DNA of 64,000 nt from the NCBI GenBank assembly GCA_037176705.1, contig CM073896.1:19914708-19978707 (forward strand). Direction: 5' to 3'. The translations under genes were made by a program, and so were the position numbers. Positions 1-11,279 of this stretch are shown here, piece by piece. How positions within the stretch are numbered: the first letter of the stretch is position 1; the number at the start of each line of letters is the position of its first letter. The stretch comes from Molossus alvarezi (lineage: Eukaryota > Chordata > Mammalia > Chiroptera > Molossidae). The notes under the pieces were generated by a model, which was given only the letters and a program-made list of their open reading frames with translations, was not told the DNA's origin and did no database searches.

Positions 1-95
1 GCGGCCAGTCGATGTTCTCTCTCATCGATGTTTCTCTCTCTCTCTCCCGCTCTCTTCCTCTCTCTCTAAAATTAATAAAGAAAAAAAATAACAGT
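1..95 (+). mobile_element. Ves-type SINE, 3' part, cut by window edge
   Basis: The TC-rich block, the 'CATCGATGTTTCTCTC' motif and the tail 'AAAATTAATAAAG' match the 3' half of the shorter Ves SINE subtype seen complete elsewhere in the window. The tRNA-like head lies off the left edge. Confidence 0.85.
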
Positions 96-1149
96 TGAAT
101 TTTTGTTGAGTCAATTAATTATACAACTCACTAGCAAATAAGTTATGCAAAGAATTTCTGTATAAATGCATGATAAAAGGTAAATGATGGCCCAAGTGCA
201 TATGGATTCTTTTTTACTAGTTCCCTGTGGCTAAAATTTAAGAATTAACCAAGAGTATAGAAACAATTTACCATGTTAGTGAGCCCATGACCCTGGGAAA
301 GCTTATTCTTATGTACTTCAATCTAGAGTCTAGGGAGGGAAGGACATCTTTGCTGAAGAGCATCCTTTGTTACCATAACCACAGTGATGGCAATTGCTAT
401 ACAGTTAGCCAATTGATTTATTGCTGCATAATTCAACATACTGGATAGTTCCTCAGGATGGTCTGGTCATATACTACACTGTAGGTAGTGACTTTTCCAT
501 TTATACGTGCCTTTCCCTTGCATATAAGTTCAATATGAGTCCCTTAAATCAAAAAACACCCTAAGAACAATTAAAATATCAAGGTATATGTCAAGAATTT
601 AAACTTCCCAACTTTTTAGGCATTCCTTACCACATGAAACAAGTTAACTCTACACATTCAATCAGGGACTGGTGATCTTGATTAGCATTTAGTATGAAGA
701 CCTGGTACTAATCTTTCTCCCTTGAAACACTGAGCATAATGTGACTCAGGACAAGGGAGAAGATGCAGCAGCCACAGGTGTTGTCCTTAAGTTTGGAGCA
801 GGAGCTGGGAACCTGCGGGAGATTTGTAAGAAGGACATTGATTGAGTAGCTCCAAAAATATCACAAAACTTACGTCAAGTTTCATACTGAAATGGGAGGA
901 ACCAGAGATTCAGTGATTGTATAGCCTGATAGATACACATGCATTGCTGTGTCCAAAAACCTGACTTTAAACACAATAATTTGCAGCTGTGTGATATTGA
1001 GCAAAGCTGCTGTGTATGGTTGTGTGGGCTGTGCTCTGCCCAAATTCTCTCAGTTGACTTATTATTCTACTCACCAGGAGACACTCAGACCTACTTCCAC
1101 CTGAAGGTAGAAAAACCTTTTTCTTATTCCCACGAAGTTTTTTGTGCCT
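96..1149. other. Unassigned AT-rich sequence
   Basis: About 1 kb without a recognisable gene, RNA or repeat family. Open frames are short and have no motif I recognise. Confidence 0.5.
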
Positions 1150-1320
1150 TGAGGTTCTAGTTAACACCTCTGAGACGCAATTTCTTCATCTTTAAGATGT
1201 ACTTAATAATATTTGCTTTGCAGGGTCACTGTGATGATTACAGAAAATGTGTGTGAAGAGCCTTCCCAGATACATGCACCTAATTAGGAGCTGTTAGAGT
1301 AATAGGACTATCGCTCTGTG
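1150..1320 (-). mobile_element. MIR SINE relic
   Basis: The stretch resembling 'ctctgag...tttcttcatctttaagatg...gggtcactgtgatgatta' follows the MIR core read in the reverse sense (CTCAGTTTCCTCATCTGTAAAATGG ... GTTGTGAGGATT). It is heavily diverged, as expected for this ancient family. Confidence 0.65.
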
Positions 1321-1679
1321 CTCAGCTCTGTGCATCATGGAGGATTATATGCATCAGATGATGTCTTCTGGGAAATTATGAGTGATCTGTGGAAGACAAA
1401 ATGTTCACACTAACCATAGTGAGTAGAAGAGGTCAGGGTGGCCAAGGGAATCAACTAAAGCTTCATGACAGAGACTGGCACATTTTACAGTATGTAAAAT
1501 TATACTTCCTTAAATAATATATATTTTTAAAATGCTTTTGTTTAAGTAAAGTACATATTCATTATGATTAACAATATGCAAAATAGTTTTTGAAAAGAAG
1601 CCTGTGCTATAAAATAGCAACATGTTAACAGCACAGGGGGAGCACAGTGGAGTGGACTTAAATAGAGAGATTCTGAGAT

Positions 1680-1860
1680 GGACCCTTTCTCTGCTGTTTA
1701 CCAGCTTCAGGTCTCTCACAGGTTATTCTTGGAGCTCTAGATTTCTTAGTAAAGGCAAGTTATATAGTAGAACATTCTTATGCTGTATCTGGGAGAATTA
1801 AATAAGCTCATGAAATAATAACTTGTAAAATATTAATAGTTTTATTATCATCATTGAGCA
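1680..1860 (-). mobile_element. MIR SINE relic
   Basis: It begins with a diverged 'ctctgctgtttaccagctt' block and continues with a weak match to the MIR body ('gggagaattaaataagctcatgaaat'), in the same orientation as the MIR at 1,150. Confidence 0.5.
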
Positions 1861-2349
1861 GGAGCACTAAAGGTGTTTGACTTCATCCGTCCCTGAATTG
1901 TCAGTTTTTCTAGACTAAGCATTAATTATAACTGAAGAATATAAACATAATTATAAAATCATGCCAGTCAGATGAAGGTGGTGATTGTATGTAAGGAAAC
2001 GGATATTTTTCAGAATCAAAAGCAGTGGAATGTTTTCAGGATTATGTCAGGTGGAACAGAGAGTTATTTTTTATGCAAGTGGATACACAAAGCTGTTTTC
2101 CAATGCCCTGCTGATTCAGTGTCTAAGGCACCAATAGAGGGGGAAGGAGTACACTGGTTCCCTTGTAACAGTGGGGGTATTATTTAACAGAAAAGGAGTA
2201 AAGAGGAGACCACATAATATAGGTATGCCTTTTATGCAGCTTTGCCAGAAAGCTAAAGTTAAGACTCTCCAAGTCTGTTCCTTGCTAATTGATGGGGGAA
2301 AGGATTGGACAAAGTCAGTTGAGACACATGCCCAGTAAGATCTAAATGA
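1861..2349. other. Unassigned sequence
   Basis: No recognisable feature. A short open frame at 1,972-2,187 has no recognisable motif and is taken as chance. Confidence 0.4.
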
Positions 2350-2790
2350 CACTGGAAGGTGCTTATCTGTTTGTCAGACCCGGGAACACATCAGGGGCAG
2401 AATAGATGCGGCCTCTGCAAACATGCTAAATCTGAGATACATAATCCCCTAGACAAAGGAAGTTCACTCTCTGGGCCCTCTCTCTCTTGCTGTCTGAGCT
2501 GGACTCCTGGCTTGTGGTGCTCCCAGGCCCTGCAGTCTCCACATGACCCACAGCCATGTGGACTCCACACAATGTATTAATGGACTGAACCTAGACTGAG
2601 GCTGTACTGAACCTGGCTGCAACATAAACCGAAAACTCTGGACACTGGCCCTGCGTCTAGCTCTGCTGGAACCCCAGCTGCATGTCTTCCAGGACTAGGT
2701 TAGAAAAATGGGACTTTACTACAACTCCAAGAATATAGCTCCATGCAAATAAAGACCATTCACTCTCCAGTGTGAGTTTTAGAAAATTTC
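2350..2790 (+). mobile_element. Possible LTR relic (uncertain)
   Basis: A more GC-rich block (CTCTCTCTTGCTGTCTGAGC...) with an AATAAA hexamer at 2,748-2,753 near its 3' end has the texture of an endogenous retrovirus LTR. I could not find TG...CA termini or a target-site duplication, so this is only a suggestion. It could equally be unique sequence. Confidence 0.25.
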
Positions 2791-3442
2791 TTTTCTGAAG
2801 ATATTATAAGAACTAACCCACTCCCACTAGTGTCTGTGAAATCTGGCCCACTAATTTCCCTGGCACCAAGTGACCAGGATAAAATTGCCAGATTTACCCC
2901 CCCCCCAAAAAAAAGCAAGAAATGCAGTTAAATTTTAATTTCAGATAAACAATTAATGTAAATTTGTAGTATAAGTATGCCTCATACAATATTTGGAACA
3001 TATTTAAATTAAAATAGTATTCATTGTTTATACAAAATAAAAATTTAACTGGGCATTTTGTATTTTATCTAGCAAGTCTACCCAAGGGATCAGTCATTGA
3101 AATACTCACACTCCTCATCTTTCCTAAGGCAATGAAGCTGTGTCCCAGGGTTGAGATACTTTCTCCCTAAACTACTAAAAGAGGAAACAGAGAGCACAAC
3201 CAAGGCCATCTAGATCATTCTCTTTAAGGAGTAATGAGGCTAAGGAAAAAAAAAAAAGGAAAATAAAACAAACAAAAAACTGAGCACAGATGTTGAGGAT
3301 GATGACAAGATGACATCACAAAGGCTCAGCTTCTGTTGCAGCTGCTTAAAATACAGAGAAAGTGATGGGACCAGGAAGCACCTTAAATGTAGAATCAGCA
3401 AGGCTAGCAACCTCTTAGAACAGTCTTTCATTTTTTATCATT
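2791..3442. other. Unassigned sequence with short C-run and A-runs
   Basis: Contains a C9 run next to an A8 run near 2,900 and an A-run near 3,245. Nothing else is recognisable. Confidence 0.4.
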
Positions 3443-3446
3443 CTTT

Positions 3447-3668
3447 TTTTTTAATCCTCACCCGAAAATGTTTTTTTTTTTTTCCTAATAATCTTCAGAT
3501 AGGTGAGAGGGAGGGGGAGAGAGAAAGAGAAACATCGCATCGATTGGTTGCCTTCTGCATGACCCCAACCAGGGCCAAGAATGAACTGCAACCAGTACAT
3601 GCCCTTGACCAGAATCGAACCCGGGACTCTTCGGTCCATTCTAACCACTGAGCCAAATTAGCCAGGAC
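3447..3668 (-). mobile_element. Ves-type SINE (long subtype)
   Basis: Read on the minus strand it has the tRNA-like head ('...GGCTCAGTGGTTAGAATG'), the 'GGGCATGTACTGGTTGCAG' middle, a TC-rich block and the diagnostic 3' end 'TCGGGTGAGGATTAAAA'. A diverged 'agaacrrtcttt' sequence flanks it and also flanks the next SINE, so the two inserted at nearly the same site. Confidence 0.9.
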
Positions 3669-3688
3669 TAGAACGATCTTTAATGTTT

Positions 3689-3893
3689 TTTCCTCTTTAT
3701 TGATTTTAGAGAGAAAGGAAGGGAGTGGGAGAGACAGAAATATCGATGGGAGAGAAAATTGATTGGCCGCCTCCTCCGTGGCTCCCCCTGGGGATCAGGC
3801 CCACAACCTGGGCATGTGCCATGACCAGGAATCAAACTGGTGACCTCTTGGGGCATGGGTTGACGCTCAATCACAGAGCCACACCAGCTGGGC
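3689..3893 (-). mobile_element. Ves-type SINE (short subtype)
   Basis: On the minus strand it carries the 'GGCACATGCCCAGGTTGTGGGC'-type middle in diverged form, 'CATCGATATTTCTGTCTC' and a 'CTAAAATCAATAAAG' tail. It belongs to the second SINE subtype of the window and is separated from the SINE at 3,447 by only about 20 bp. Confidence 0.9.
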
Positions 3894-4776
3894 TAGAATG
3901 GTCTTTTAAATCAAGTTTTCAAGGAAAGAAAGCATAAATTCATTTTGCCTAAAGATATCAAGGTATGAGAGGGGTGATTTTTCAAATTTATAAACCTAAG
4001 CAAAGTATGTTGATGTGGGAAATCGAGGAGGGAAAACACATTAGGGAAAGGGGTGAAAGCTGTCAATGCTGGGACTGCAAATGAGAAGCATGTGAGGCTG
4101 GAGTGTGTCTGGGACCAGGAGCACTAAGTACTGTCAGGAAGGAGCATCTATCTACACATGCATTCTATAGGGATCCACAATGCAGTGATTTTAAAGCAGC
4201 CATGTCTAATATCCTGAACTGAGGATAGTTTTTGTGTACTTGAAGATTTGGACAGTTAAATAGTTATTCAGATCAGTGATTATCTGTGAGAAGAACTAAC
4301 GGCATGTCATTAGAAACTTAATTTGTTGATTGAAAAAAATGCATTATGGAAAGGTGGATGGTAATTCCCATTCTATTTTTCATCATCAATGTTTTCATTT
4401 TGGATGAAGGAAAATTTAGATTGAGAATTCCTATCACTTTATTATTTATTTTAATTATGTAAGCATTGCTTTGAACACCTTAGGAAGAATTCTTTTTATG
4501 TAAAATTAAAAAAAATATGTAGGTGGGTTCTAAAAGTTAAACTACTGCTTTGAAAAAACTCATCCTTTTAGGGTATGATAAGAAATGTACTTTAGCATGT
4601 ATTTGTATTCAAAAGATTTTGCCTTTTAGTATATTTTGGTGAGAACTTTTAGAGCAATTAATAATGCATTAGCTGACAGCTTATCATTGCTTTTTTTAAA
4701 AAAACCAATCAAACGTCTCACTAGACCACTTTGTAATTTCACTCCCAGCCATCTGCCAAGCTAAGCTCTTTTACCA
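3894..4776. other. Unassigned AT-rich sequence
   Basis: No gene, RNA or repeat family recognised. Confidence 0.4.
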
Positions 4777-4804
4777 CATTTTTTTTTTTTTTTTTTTTTT
4801 TTTT
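4777..4804 (+). repeat. Poly-T tract
   Basis: An uninterrupted T run of about 28 bases. It may be the remnant of a retroposon tail, but no element is recognisable next to it. Confidence 0.8.
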
Positions 4805-4907
4805 ACGTATGTGGCCTACTTTGAAAGTCTCAACAGTTTTCTAGCTTTATTTTCAGCAGACATCAAATTCAAATAATTGAATGTGTGAATGTTCCTTGGT
4901 TTTATTT

Positions 4908-5123
4908 TTAATTTCTTTTTCTTTATTAATTTTTAGACAGAGAGGAAGGGAGAGGGAGAGAGAGATGGAAACATCGATGAGAGAGAACATCAATGGGCTG
5001 CCTCCTGCATGCCCCCCACTGGAGACCATGCCCCCCAGCTGGGCATGTGCCCTAACTGGGACTTGACTGGTGACCTCTTGGTGCATGAGTTGATGCTCAA
5101 GCACTGAGCCACATTGGCCAGCC
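4908..5123 (-). mobile_element. Ves-type SINE (short subtype)
   Basis: The minus-strand head 'GGCTGGCCAATGTGGCTCAG', the 'GGGCACATGCCCAGCTGGG' middle, the TC-rich block and a 'CTAAAAATTAATAAAG' tail are all visible. Confidence 0.92.
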
Positions 5124-5569
5124 TGTCCCTCAGTTTTATACAAATATAAGCATTGCAGAAAATTTATATACCATTATTACTTGAGGAAATATTGCTTGTT
5201 AAGCTGTATTGTGTTGAGTGCATACTTCCTGATAAAGTAATCTTAATATTTCTCTTTCATTTAACAAGGTACATCTGATGGCAAGAGAAGAAAACAGCTT
5301 TAAGATTTTCCTTGGCTTTTGGTTACGCTCAACCTTTTATAAAAAAAATTCTGTTTTCTGCACCCATGGGTGATAGAACAGTCCCCCTAATATGGCTTCA
5401 GACAGTAAAGAGGATAACATTCCTGTTCCTCAGTTCTACTTGGTAGATATGAATGGAACAATCCATATCAGAAGGGATCCCATATGTGAGAGAGAAACCT
5501 CTCAACCTGCACTTAGCACAGCAGTAGGCAAAAAAGGCCACTAATCCACCTCAGACATGTCCATGCACC

Positions 5570-5850
5570 AGTCTCTGGAGCCTGCAGATACCACCGTATT
5601 TGGAGAATGGGGTGGTTAAGAACCTTGAGATGAGATTATCCTGGATCATATGGGTAGGCCTTGCCTGCCATCAGGACTGTCCTCATAGGAGAGACACTGA
5701 AAGGAGAAGACACACAGAGGACAGGGCTTTGTGAAGATGTGGTTAGAGGCTGGAGAGACATGGACTAAAGCCAAAGAAGGTTGGGGTGTACCAGAAGCTG
5801 TGGGAGGCAAGGAATGCAAGCTCTTTAGAGCTTCCTGAGAGAATGCAGAC
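5570..5850 (-). mobile_element. MLT1-like LTR (ERVL-MaLR) relic
   Basis: The plus strand shows 'atttggagaat..ggt', 'agatgagattatcctggat', 'ggagaagacacacagag', 'gtgaagatg' and 'ccagaagctgtgggaggcaagg' in order. That is the reverse complement of the conserved 3' half of MLT1 LTRs. It is diverged and has no visible boundaries. Confidence 0.65.
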
Positions 5851-5904
5851 CTGATTTGGGCTCCACGTTCTAGGCCTAAATATGTGGTGGGTATTTTTGT
5901 TATG

Positions 5905-6070
5905 TTATCCTACTTATTCTTCAGGATTTCCTATACTGTGAGAAAGATTGCTGTCATCTTAATTTCATTGATGAGAAAAACGAGGCTGATGTAACTTTCC
6001 CAAGATCCCGTAACAGAGCAGGGTCAAGATACAAGGTTTTGTCTATCTGATCCCAAAGTTTACAGTGCAT
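5905..6070 (+). mobile_element. MIR SINE relic
   Basis: A diverged match to the MIR core in the orientation 'atttcattgatgagaaaaacgaggctgatgtaactttcccaagatc' (consensus ATTTTACAGATGAGGAAACTGAGGC...CCCAAGGTC), followed by 'agcagggtcaagat'. Confidence 0.7.
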
Positions 6071-6102
6071 TTACCTATGCGTGATATGCTCACAAATATA
6101 TT

Positions 6103-6112
6103 GTTTGTTTGT

Positions 6113-6147
<35 letters not shown>

Positions 6148-6149
6148 TT
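6103..6149 (+). repeat. (TTTG)n/(TTTA)n microsatellite
   Basis: Tandem TTTG units pass into about ten TTTA units directly abutting the SINE at 6,150. It probably grew from the SINE's A-rich tail (SINE on the minus strand). Confidence 0.95.
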
Positions 6150-6387
6150 ATCCTCACCCGAGGACTGTTTTTATTTTTTTGTTCAGATAGAGTGGGAGGG
6201 AGAGAGAGGAAGAGAGAGAGAGAGAGACTGACATGAAAGGGACACATGGAGTAGCTGCTACCTGCACGACCCAATCAGGGCCGGGGACAAACTGCATCTG
6301 AGGTACCTGCTCTTAGTAGAAACCGAATCCGGGTCTCTCGGGACCACAGGCCGATGCTCTAACTGCTGAGCCAAACTGGCCAGGGCC
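6150..6387 (-). mobile_element. Ves-type SINE (long subtype)
   Basis: The minus-strand head 'CCCTGGCCAGTTTGGCTCAG', the 'GTCCCCGGCCCTGATTGGG' block and the 3' motif 'CCTCGGGTGAGGATAAT' identify it. The tail continues as a tetranucleotide repeat. Confidence 0.95.
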
Positions 6388-6399
6388 ATATTCTTTCTT

Positions 6400-7002
6400 G
6401 AAACACCACCCCAAACACTGAGAAAACCTATTGTTACCCCAGAAAATAAAACATTTTCATTTATGTTACCTAAGAAAAAGTAGTAAATCAGGTGAAAGTG
6501 TTTAGCAACATGCACACATTAAATGTACTCATTATAAAATGACCATGTTTGTACATTTATCATTCAAATGGTTTCCTGTTTTAAAGTGATAGAAAAGTAT
6601 AGTAACTCTGCATCTCTTTCTCTATCTGCTTTTATTTCACTTGTAACATGGTAACAAAGTGCATTCTAACCTGAATCTGATTTTGTTATTAGTATCTATC
6701 AAGTTAGGTGTAGAGTTTACCAAGGTTTTGCTAAATTATAAATCAGTCCCACAAAGTTTATTCTCCTTGCTCACTGGTATACCTTCATGCTTTCGTATTC
6801 AGTTCAGCTCTAGTTCTCAGGTAAGTATGGATTTCCAGGAAGCAGTTGTATGTTTTGTGATTTAAAGGATAATCATTAGCACAGATAGAATTTGTAGTCT
6901 AGGTAACTCTGCAAAAAGGGCTAGAGAGACCCTTTCACTGTAGACATTACTGAAAATATTCATTAAAATGGAATGAACCCATTCAAAAGAATGTGAAGAA
7001 AA
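6400..7002. other. Unassigned AT-rich sequence
   Basis: Nothing recognisable apart from short A/T runs. Confidence 0.4.
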
Positions 7003-7590
7003 TGATTTTTTTATTATGGTTTTATATAGTTTTATTCCATGAGCATAAATTTATTCATGAATTCATAGATCTTTGTTATTAAGGAAATAGTGCTTCTCCT
7101 CACCCTGCTAGGTGGAGTCATAATCATGGCCCTGGATGAGACTGGATTCTGTTTTTCTTGAGCAGCATCCATCCAATGGACCCTTTCCTTCTGAGTCCTG
7201 TGGGATCTGATCACTTGCCATCTTTTGTTGGGTTGATGTTTTCTCGTTTTATGAACTGAATTGAGATTGCAACATAGTTCTTTTACGTGGACTGTCTAAA
7301 TGTTCAAGTTCACATTGTGCGTGGTCTTGGGTTGGTTCAGCTGAGTCCCTCACACTGGGCATAAGCAGGTGCTTTGTCTGCTTGTTAAGTCAGGAATGTC
7401 TTCGTCAGTTTGCTTGGCAGCTTTCTCTCTATCTGGGGCTCCCAAGTCTGCTTCATCAAAATCCTCTTCACGCTACTGCAATAGCTTATATTTCACTCCT
7501 GGTAGAAAACGTTGCGTTTTAACTAAAAATGGATTCCACCATGAAGACCGTCATCGTGCTTACTGACATCACTGTGGTGGCAATATCTTC
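7003..7590 (-). pseudogene. Possible processed pseudogene of unidentified gene
   Basis: Read on the minus strand, the segment ends in AATAAA (within 'ggaataaaac') followed about 20 bases later by an A-rich stretch at 7,003-7,010, as a reverse-transcribed mRNA end would. Upstream, frame pieces with charged, protein-like composition alternate between frames: an acidic 'EEDFDEADLGAPDREKA' and, in the open frame at 7,032-7,214, 'MIMTPPSRVRRST'. This suggests a decayed coding sequence. I do not recognise the parent gene, saw no target-site duplication and cannot rule out chance. Confidence 0.3.
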
Positions 7591-7633
7591 CTATCCATGA
7601 AATACAATTTACGTACAATAAAATGCACAAATC

Positions 7634-7952
7634 ATTTTTTCCTTTTTATTGACTTTATTGGGGTGACACTAGTTAACAAAATTGTGCAGGTTTCAGGTGG
7701 ACAATTCCATAACATATGTACACTGTATTGTGTGCTCACCACCCCAAATCAAGTCGCCTTCCATCACCATATACACCTTCCTTCACCTCCCCAACCCTGG
7801 CAATCACCACCTTGTTGTCCATGTTTATGAGATTGTCTATATATATATTTTCTTTTTTGCTCAATCCCTTCCCCCATAGCCTCCCAACCTCCATCCCCAG
7901 ACAGCTGTCAGCTTACTCTCTAAAAGTTTCTCTCTATTTTGCTTGTTAGTTC
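7634..7952 (-). mobile_element. LINE-1 3' end, truncated (older subfamily)
   Basis: The plus strand reads 'attgactttattggggtgacactagttaacaaaattgtgcaggtttcaggtg' in pieces and then 'gtacactgtattgtgtgctcaccacccc', which is a LINE-1 3' UTR in reverse. The element is flanked by AAAATGCACAAAYC at 7,620-7,633 and 7,953-7,966, a target-site duplication with one mismatch. Confidence 0.85.
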
Positions 7953-8010
7953 AAAATGCACAAACCTTAAGTTCATAGTTTGACAAATGTTGATATCAAG
8001 ATAAGGAGCA

Positions 8011-8228
8011 GCCCTGGCCAATGTGGTTCAGTTGGCTGGACATTGTCCCATGTACCAAAAGGCCGCCGGTTTGAGTTCTGGTCCAAGCACATGCTGGGGT
8101 TGCGGGTTTGATCCCTGGTAGCGGGAATGCAGAAAGAAGTTGATTGATATTTCATTCTCATATCCATGTTTCTCTCTGTCTTTCCGCCTCCCTTCCTCTT
8201 TCTATATAAACCAATAAAAATATTTTTA
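8011..8228 (+). mobile_element. Ves-type SINE
   Basis: The head 'GCCCTGGCCAATGTGGTTCAG', the B-box-like 'GGTTTGAGTTCTGG', 'TCTCATATCCATGTTTCTCT' and the tail 'AAACCAATAAAAAT' are present. It is diverged from both main subtypes. Confidence 0.85.
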
Positions 8229-8397
8229 AAAGATAAAGAATATTTTCATTATCTAATACATGTCATCTAGCCTTTTTAAATCAATCTTCCCCCTAGGAAC
8301 TCATTTTTCCTTACTCTCTTGGAATAGATAAGAGGCCTAGGGAAATAAAAGCTTAAATGTTCAAGACTGATTGGCTTCCAGAATTTAAAAAAAGGAG

Positions 8398-8660
8398 CGA
8401 ACCCTAGCTGGTTTGGCTCAGCAGTTAGAGCGTTGGCCTGCAGTTCAGAGAGACCCGAGTTCGGTTCCAGCTAAGGGCCCGTACCTTGGTTGCAGTTTGT
8501 CCCCAGCCCTGGTTGGTCGTGTGGGTGGCAGCCACTCGATGTGTCCCTTCACGTCGATGTTTCTCTCTCTCTCCCTCTTCTTCTCTTTCCCTCCCACTCT
8601 ATCTGAACAAAAAACAAAAAAATGTCCTCAGGTGAGGATTAAAAAAAATAATAATAAAAT
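8398..8660 (+). mobile_element. Ves-type SINE (long subtype), first of a pair
   Basis: Complete from 'ACCCTAGCTGGTTTGGCTCAG' to 'CCTCAGGTGAGGATTAAAA'. The flanking 11-mer AAAAAAAGGAG lies at 8,387-8,397 and 8,661-8,671. The same 11-mer occurs again after the next SINE at 8,880-8,890. Confidence 0.95.
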
Positions 8661-8671
8661 AAAAAAAGGAG

Positions 8672-8879
8672 TGAGCCCGACTGGTGTAACTCAGTGGTTG
8701 AACATCGACCCATGCACCAAGATGCCACTGGTTTGATTCCCAGTCAGGGCACATGCCTGGGTTGTGGGCCAAATCCCCAGTGGGGGGTGTGCAATGTTCT
8801 CTCTCATTGATGCTTCTCTTTCTTTCTCTCTCTCCCCCATCCTTTCTCTCTAAATCAATAAAGAAAAATAAATAAAAAT
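8672..8879 (+). mobile_element. Ves-type SINE (short subtype), second of a pair
   Basis: Head, 'GGGCACATGCCTGGGTTGTG' middle, TC-rich block and 'CTCTAAATCAATAAAG' tail are intact. It is bounded on both sides by AAAAAAAGGAG (8,661-8,671 and 8,880-8,890), so it inserted into the right-hand target duplication of the preceding SINE, or the reverse. Confidence 0.95.
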
Positions 8880-8890
8880 AAAAAAAGGAG

Positions 8891-9554
8891 CTCGTTGACT
8901 CTCAGAGCATAAGGGTGTCTAAGTTTTGTAAATTGTATGCTTTGAGGTTAAAGACATGCATGCACTTGCATCTTCCAAACTGACCAGAAGTGTAGGCACA
9001 TCTAAGGAGCATTTGGATTCCTGAGGACTGAAGTGTAAGTAACAGAGCCTTGGAAATCACAGCAGTGAGAAAGCTGGGAGTTGGTCCAGTGTGTAAGAAC
9101 CATATGCCTTTGAATGGCCCTTGCAGCCTTGGACAATGAACATCTTTGTGAGGACCGTGATGTCTAGACCTGTGGTCTTTCCTGAAACTTTCCAAAGTTA
9201 TTCAGTAGGGAGTCTTGCATGACTCTAAGGAAGGCAAACATATCCTGCAAAATGACTGAGTTTCTCATTAAACATCCAAGGTCAGGGCAGAGATAAGGAA
9301 GTACTCAAAGTCAATTGAACTCAATTTGGAGCATATGGGGAAGAGTTCATGCTCTTAAGTGTTGAGAATTAAATTTATACCTGTTTTACATTTAACGGTA
9401 ACTGACTCTACAACTCTGACTATACTCTCTTAAACTGACCATCCATCTTAACTTTCTATGTCACCTTACTTTTTATATTTGCATTCATAGAATAATACTA
9501 TGTGGTATAATAATAAGTCTATTGCTTTCATCCTTTACTAATTTTAAGCACCAG
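8891..9554. other. Unassigned sequence
   Basis: No recognisable gene or repeat. The frame at 8,902-9,195 (minus) has no domain I recognise. Confidence 0.4.
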
Positions 9555-9660
9555 GGAAGAAGATTTTTGTCTTTCTTATTCACTTCTGTATCCCCAGTGC
9601 TCACTATACTGCCTGGCATAGAGTAGGTGCTCAATAAATATCTGTTGATTGAACACATAG
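9555..9660 (+). mobile_element. L2 LINE 3' end relic
   Basis: 'tgtatccccagtgctcac' followed by 'tgcctggcatagagtaggtgctcaataaatatctgttga' (read in two parts) is the well-known 3' terminus of L2 elements. Confidence 0.85.
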
Positions 9661-10489
9661 TATTTAGAAATTCTCATGGTAAAAGATAGAAGGTGATAGT
9701 AAGCATGTCAAAATATTTAATCTTGACATACTGACAACATGAAACTCTATGAAATAAATGTTTCCAGAACTTGTTGAAAATAGTGCTATTTTATCCTTTT
9801 GAGTTTTGCTTTAACACTGTTTTAAATTTATCCCAATTTGATTTCCATTTATGGCTTATCTTCGTTCAGCAGATGACCCCCCCTGGGGTGTATCAGCAAT
9901 TGGAAAGGTTCATGATTTTATCAGCTAACTTGATTTATTTGACAGTCTTAGACTTCCAGTCAGTCTGGAGTGACCTTATTTATGCCCCTTTTTGCATATT
10001 GCTCAGGCACCTTGCACCTTGCAAATTTTAATAAATCTGTATTTCATATTCTCTGTTCCTGATTTTACAAATTAATGATAGGTCATTTTTATATGGTGGA
10101 TGTTTAGTATTCTTTTGTGTTCTATTTGATATATTTACATTGATACCAGCATGGCATTTTTTAATGCATCTTGATATGCAGAATTCAAGCAAGGGGTGGT
10201 TAAGAAAACTCTGGAGTAAGCCAGAAAATAAATGTGAGGTAGGGAAAAATATTGTGAGAACTTAAGAGAAAAAGAGACAAACCTATCTGGAATCAAACTG
10301 CAAGACTCTTGCCAGCAATGCATGCAGTCTGAAAAAAAAAAGGAAATCAATGAGCCACAGTGCAGGACTTTTCTTTACCATGAAATCTCTTCAGATTATA
10401 TATCTCTCCAATTGGATGAATTCTTCTTTTTATCTAGCATTAATAACAAGTCTTCTAAATATTGGTGTGTTAATCCAACTGCAATAATA
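9661..10489. other. Unassigned AT-rich sequence
   Basis: No recognisable feature. Confidence 0.4.
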
Positions 10490-10940
10490 TGACACCACTC
10501 ACAGTTTCTCTAGTTCAGGAATTTGAAAGTGACTTGACTGGGAAGTGTTGGCTCACAGTCTCTCCTGAGGTTGCAGCCAGATATTGGTTGGGTTGGAGCC
10601 CCCTGAAAGTTTCATTACAGCTAGAGGGTCCACTTAAGGTTATGCTGCTGCAAAGTTGGCACATTGGTGCTGGGAATTCCTAAGAGACTTCAGGACCTTT
10701 TCTCTTTATAAGGCTGCTTGAATATTCTCACATCACGATGGGTTTCCCACAGATCGGGAAATTCAGAACACCAAAGGAGAAACTGCCATTGCCTTTTATG
10801 GCCTAGCCTTCGGAAATACACTTCCATCACGGCTACTGGGCACACAGATCAGGCCTGTTTCAATGTGGGAAGAAACTAGAGAAAAATATGAACTACAAGG
10901 AGGCAACAATTATTGGAGTCCATCCTGTGAGCTGACTTCT
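10490..10940 (+). mobile_element. MLT1-like LTR (ERVL-MaLR) relic
   Basis: Blocks in order: 'ctcacagtttctctagttcaggaatt', 'tctcctgaggttgcagccagatattgg', 'agggctgcttgaatattctcac'-like, 'ccttttatggcctagccttcgga' and 'gtgggaagaaactagag...aggaggcaacaattattggagtccatc'. From memory, these match an ancient MaLR-type LTR consensus. The exact subfamily is not certain. Confidence 0.55.
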
Positions 10941-11279
10941 ACAACTATCATACTTAAAACTATCTCTAGGCAAAATTACATATAGAGAGAAAGTAAAAAC
11001 ATTTTCCACATTATGACTGCCCACATTATTAGTTCTCCAAATATTTTTTTTCAGCTCTCTAAACTGATAATGGAAATATACAGCATCCAGCCCTCCAGAG
11101 CCTCAGGGAAAATTCAAATGATGTTCAGACAGACATGGAAGAGATTTAAGTAGAATACACTAAAATTGTTATTTCTTCTTCCTTTTTAAACATTCTTTTT
11201 TTCAAATATTAAGCTTGATAAAATTAACCTGTTCTCATTTAAATATTAGAAAAAAAAGGGAAACAGAACAAATAACAGA

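Noticed and set aside
8413..8736. SINE-spanning open frames ('MAQQLERWPAVQRDP'-type) repeated across the window
   Set aside because: The same peptide recurs wherever a Ves SINE occurs. It is a translation of the tRNA-like head and carries no gene evidence.
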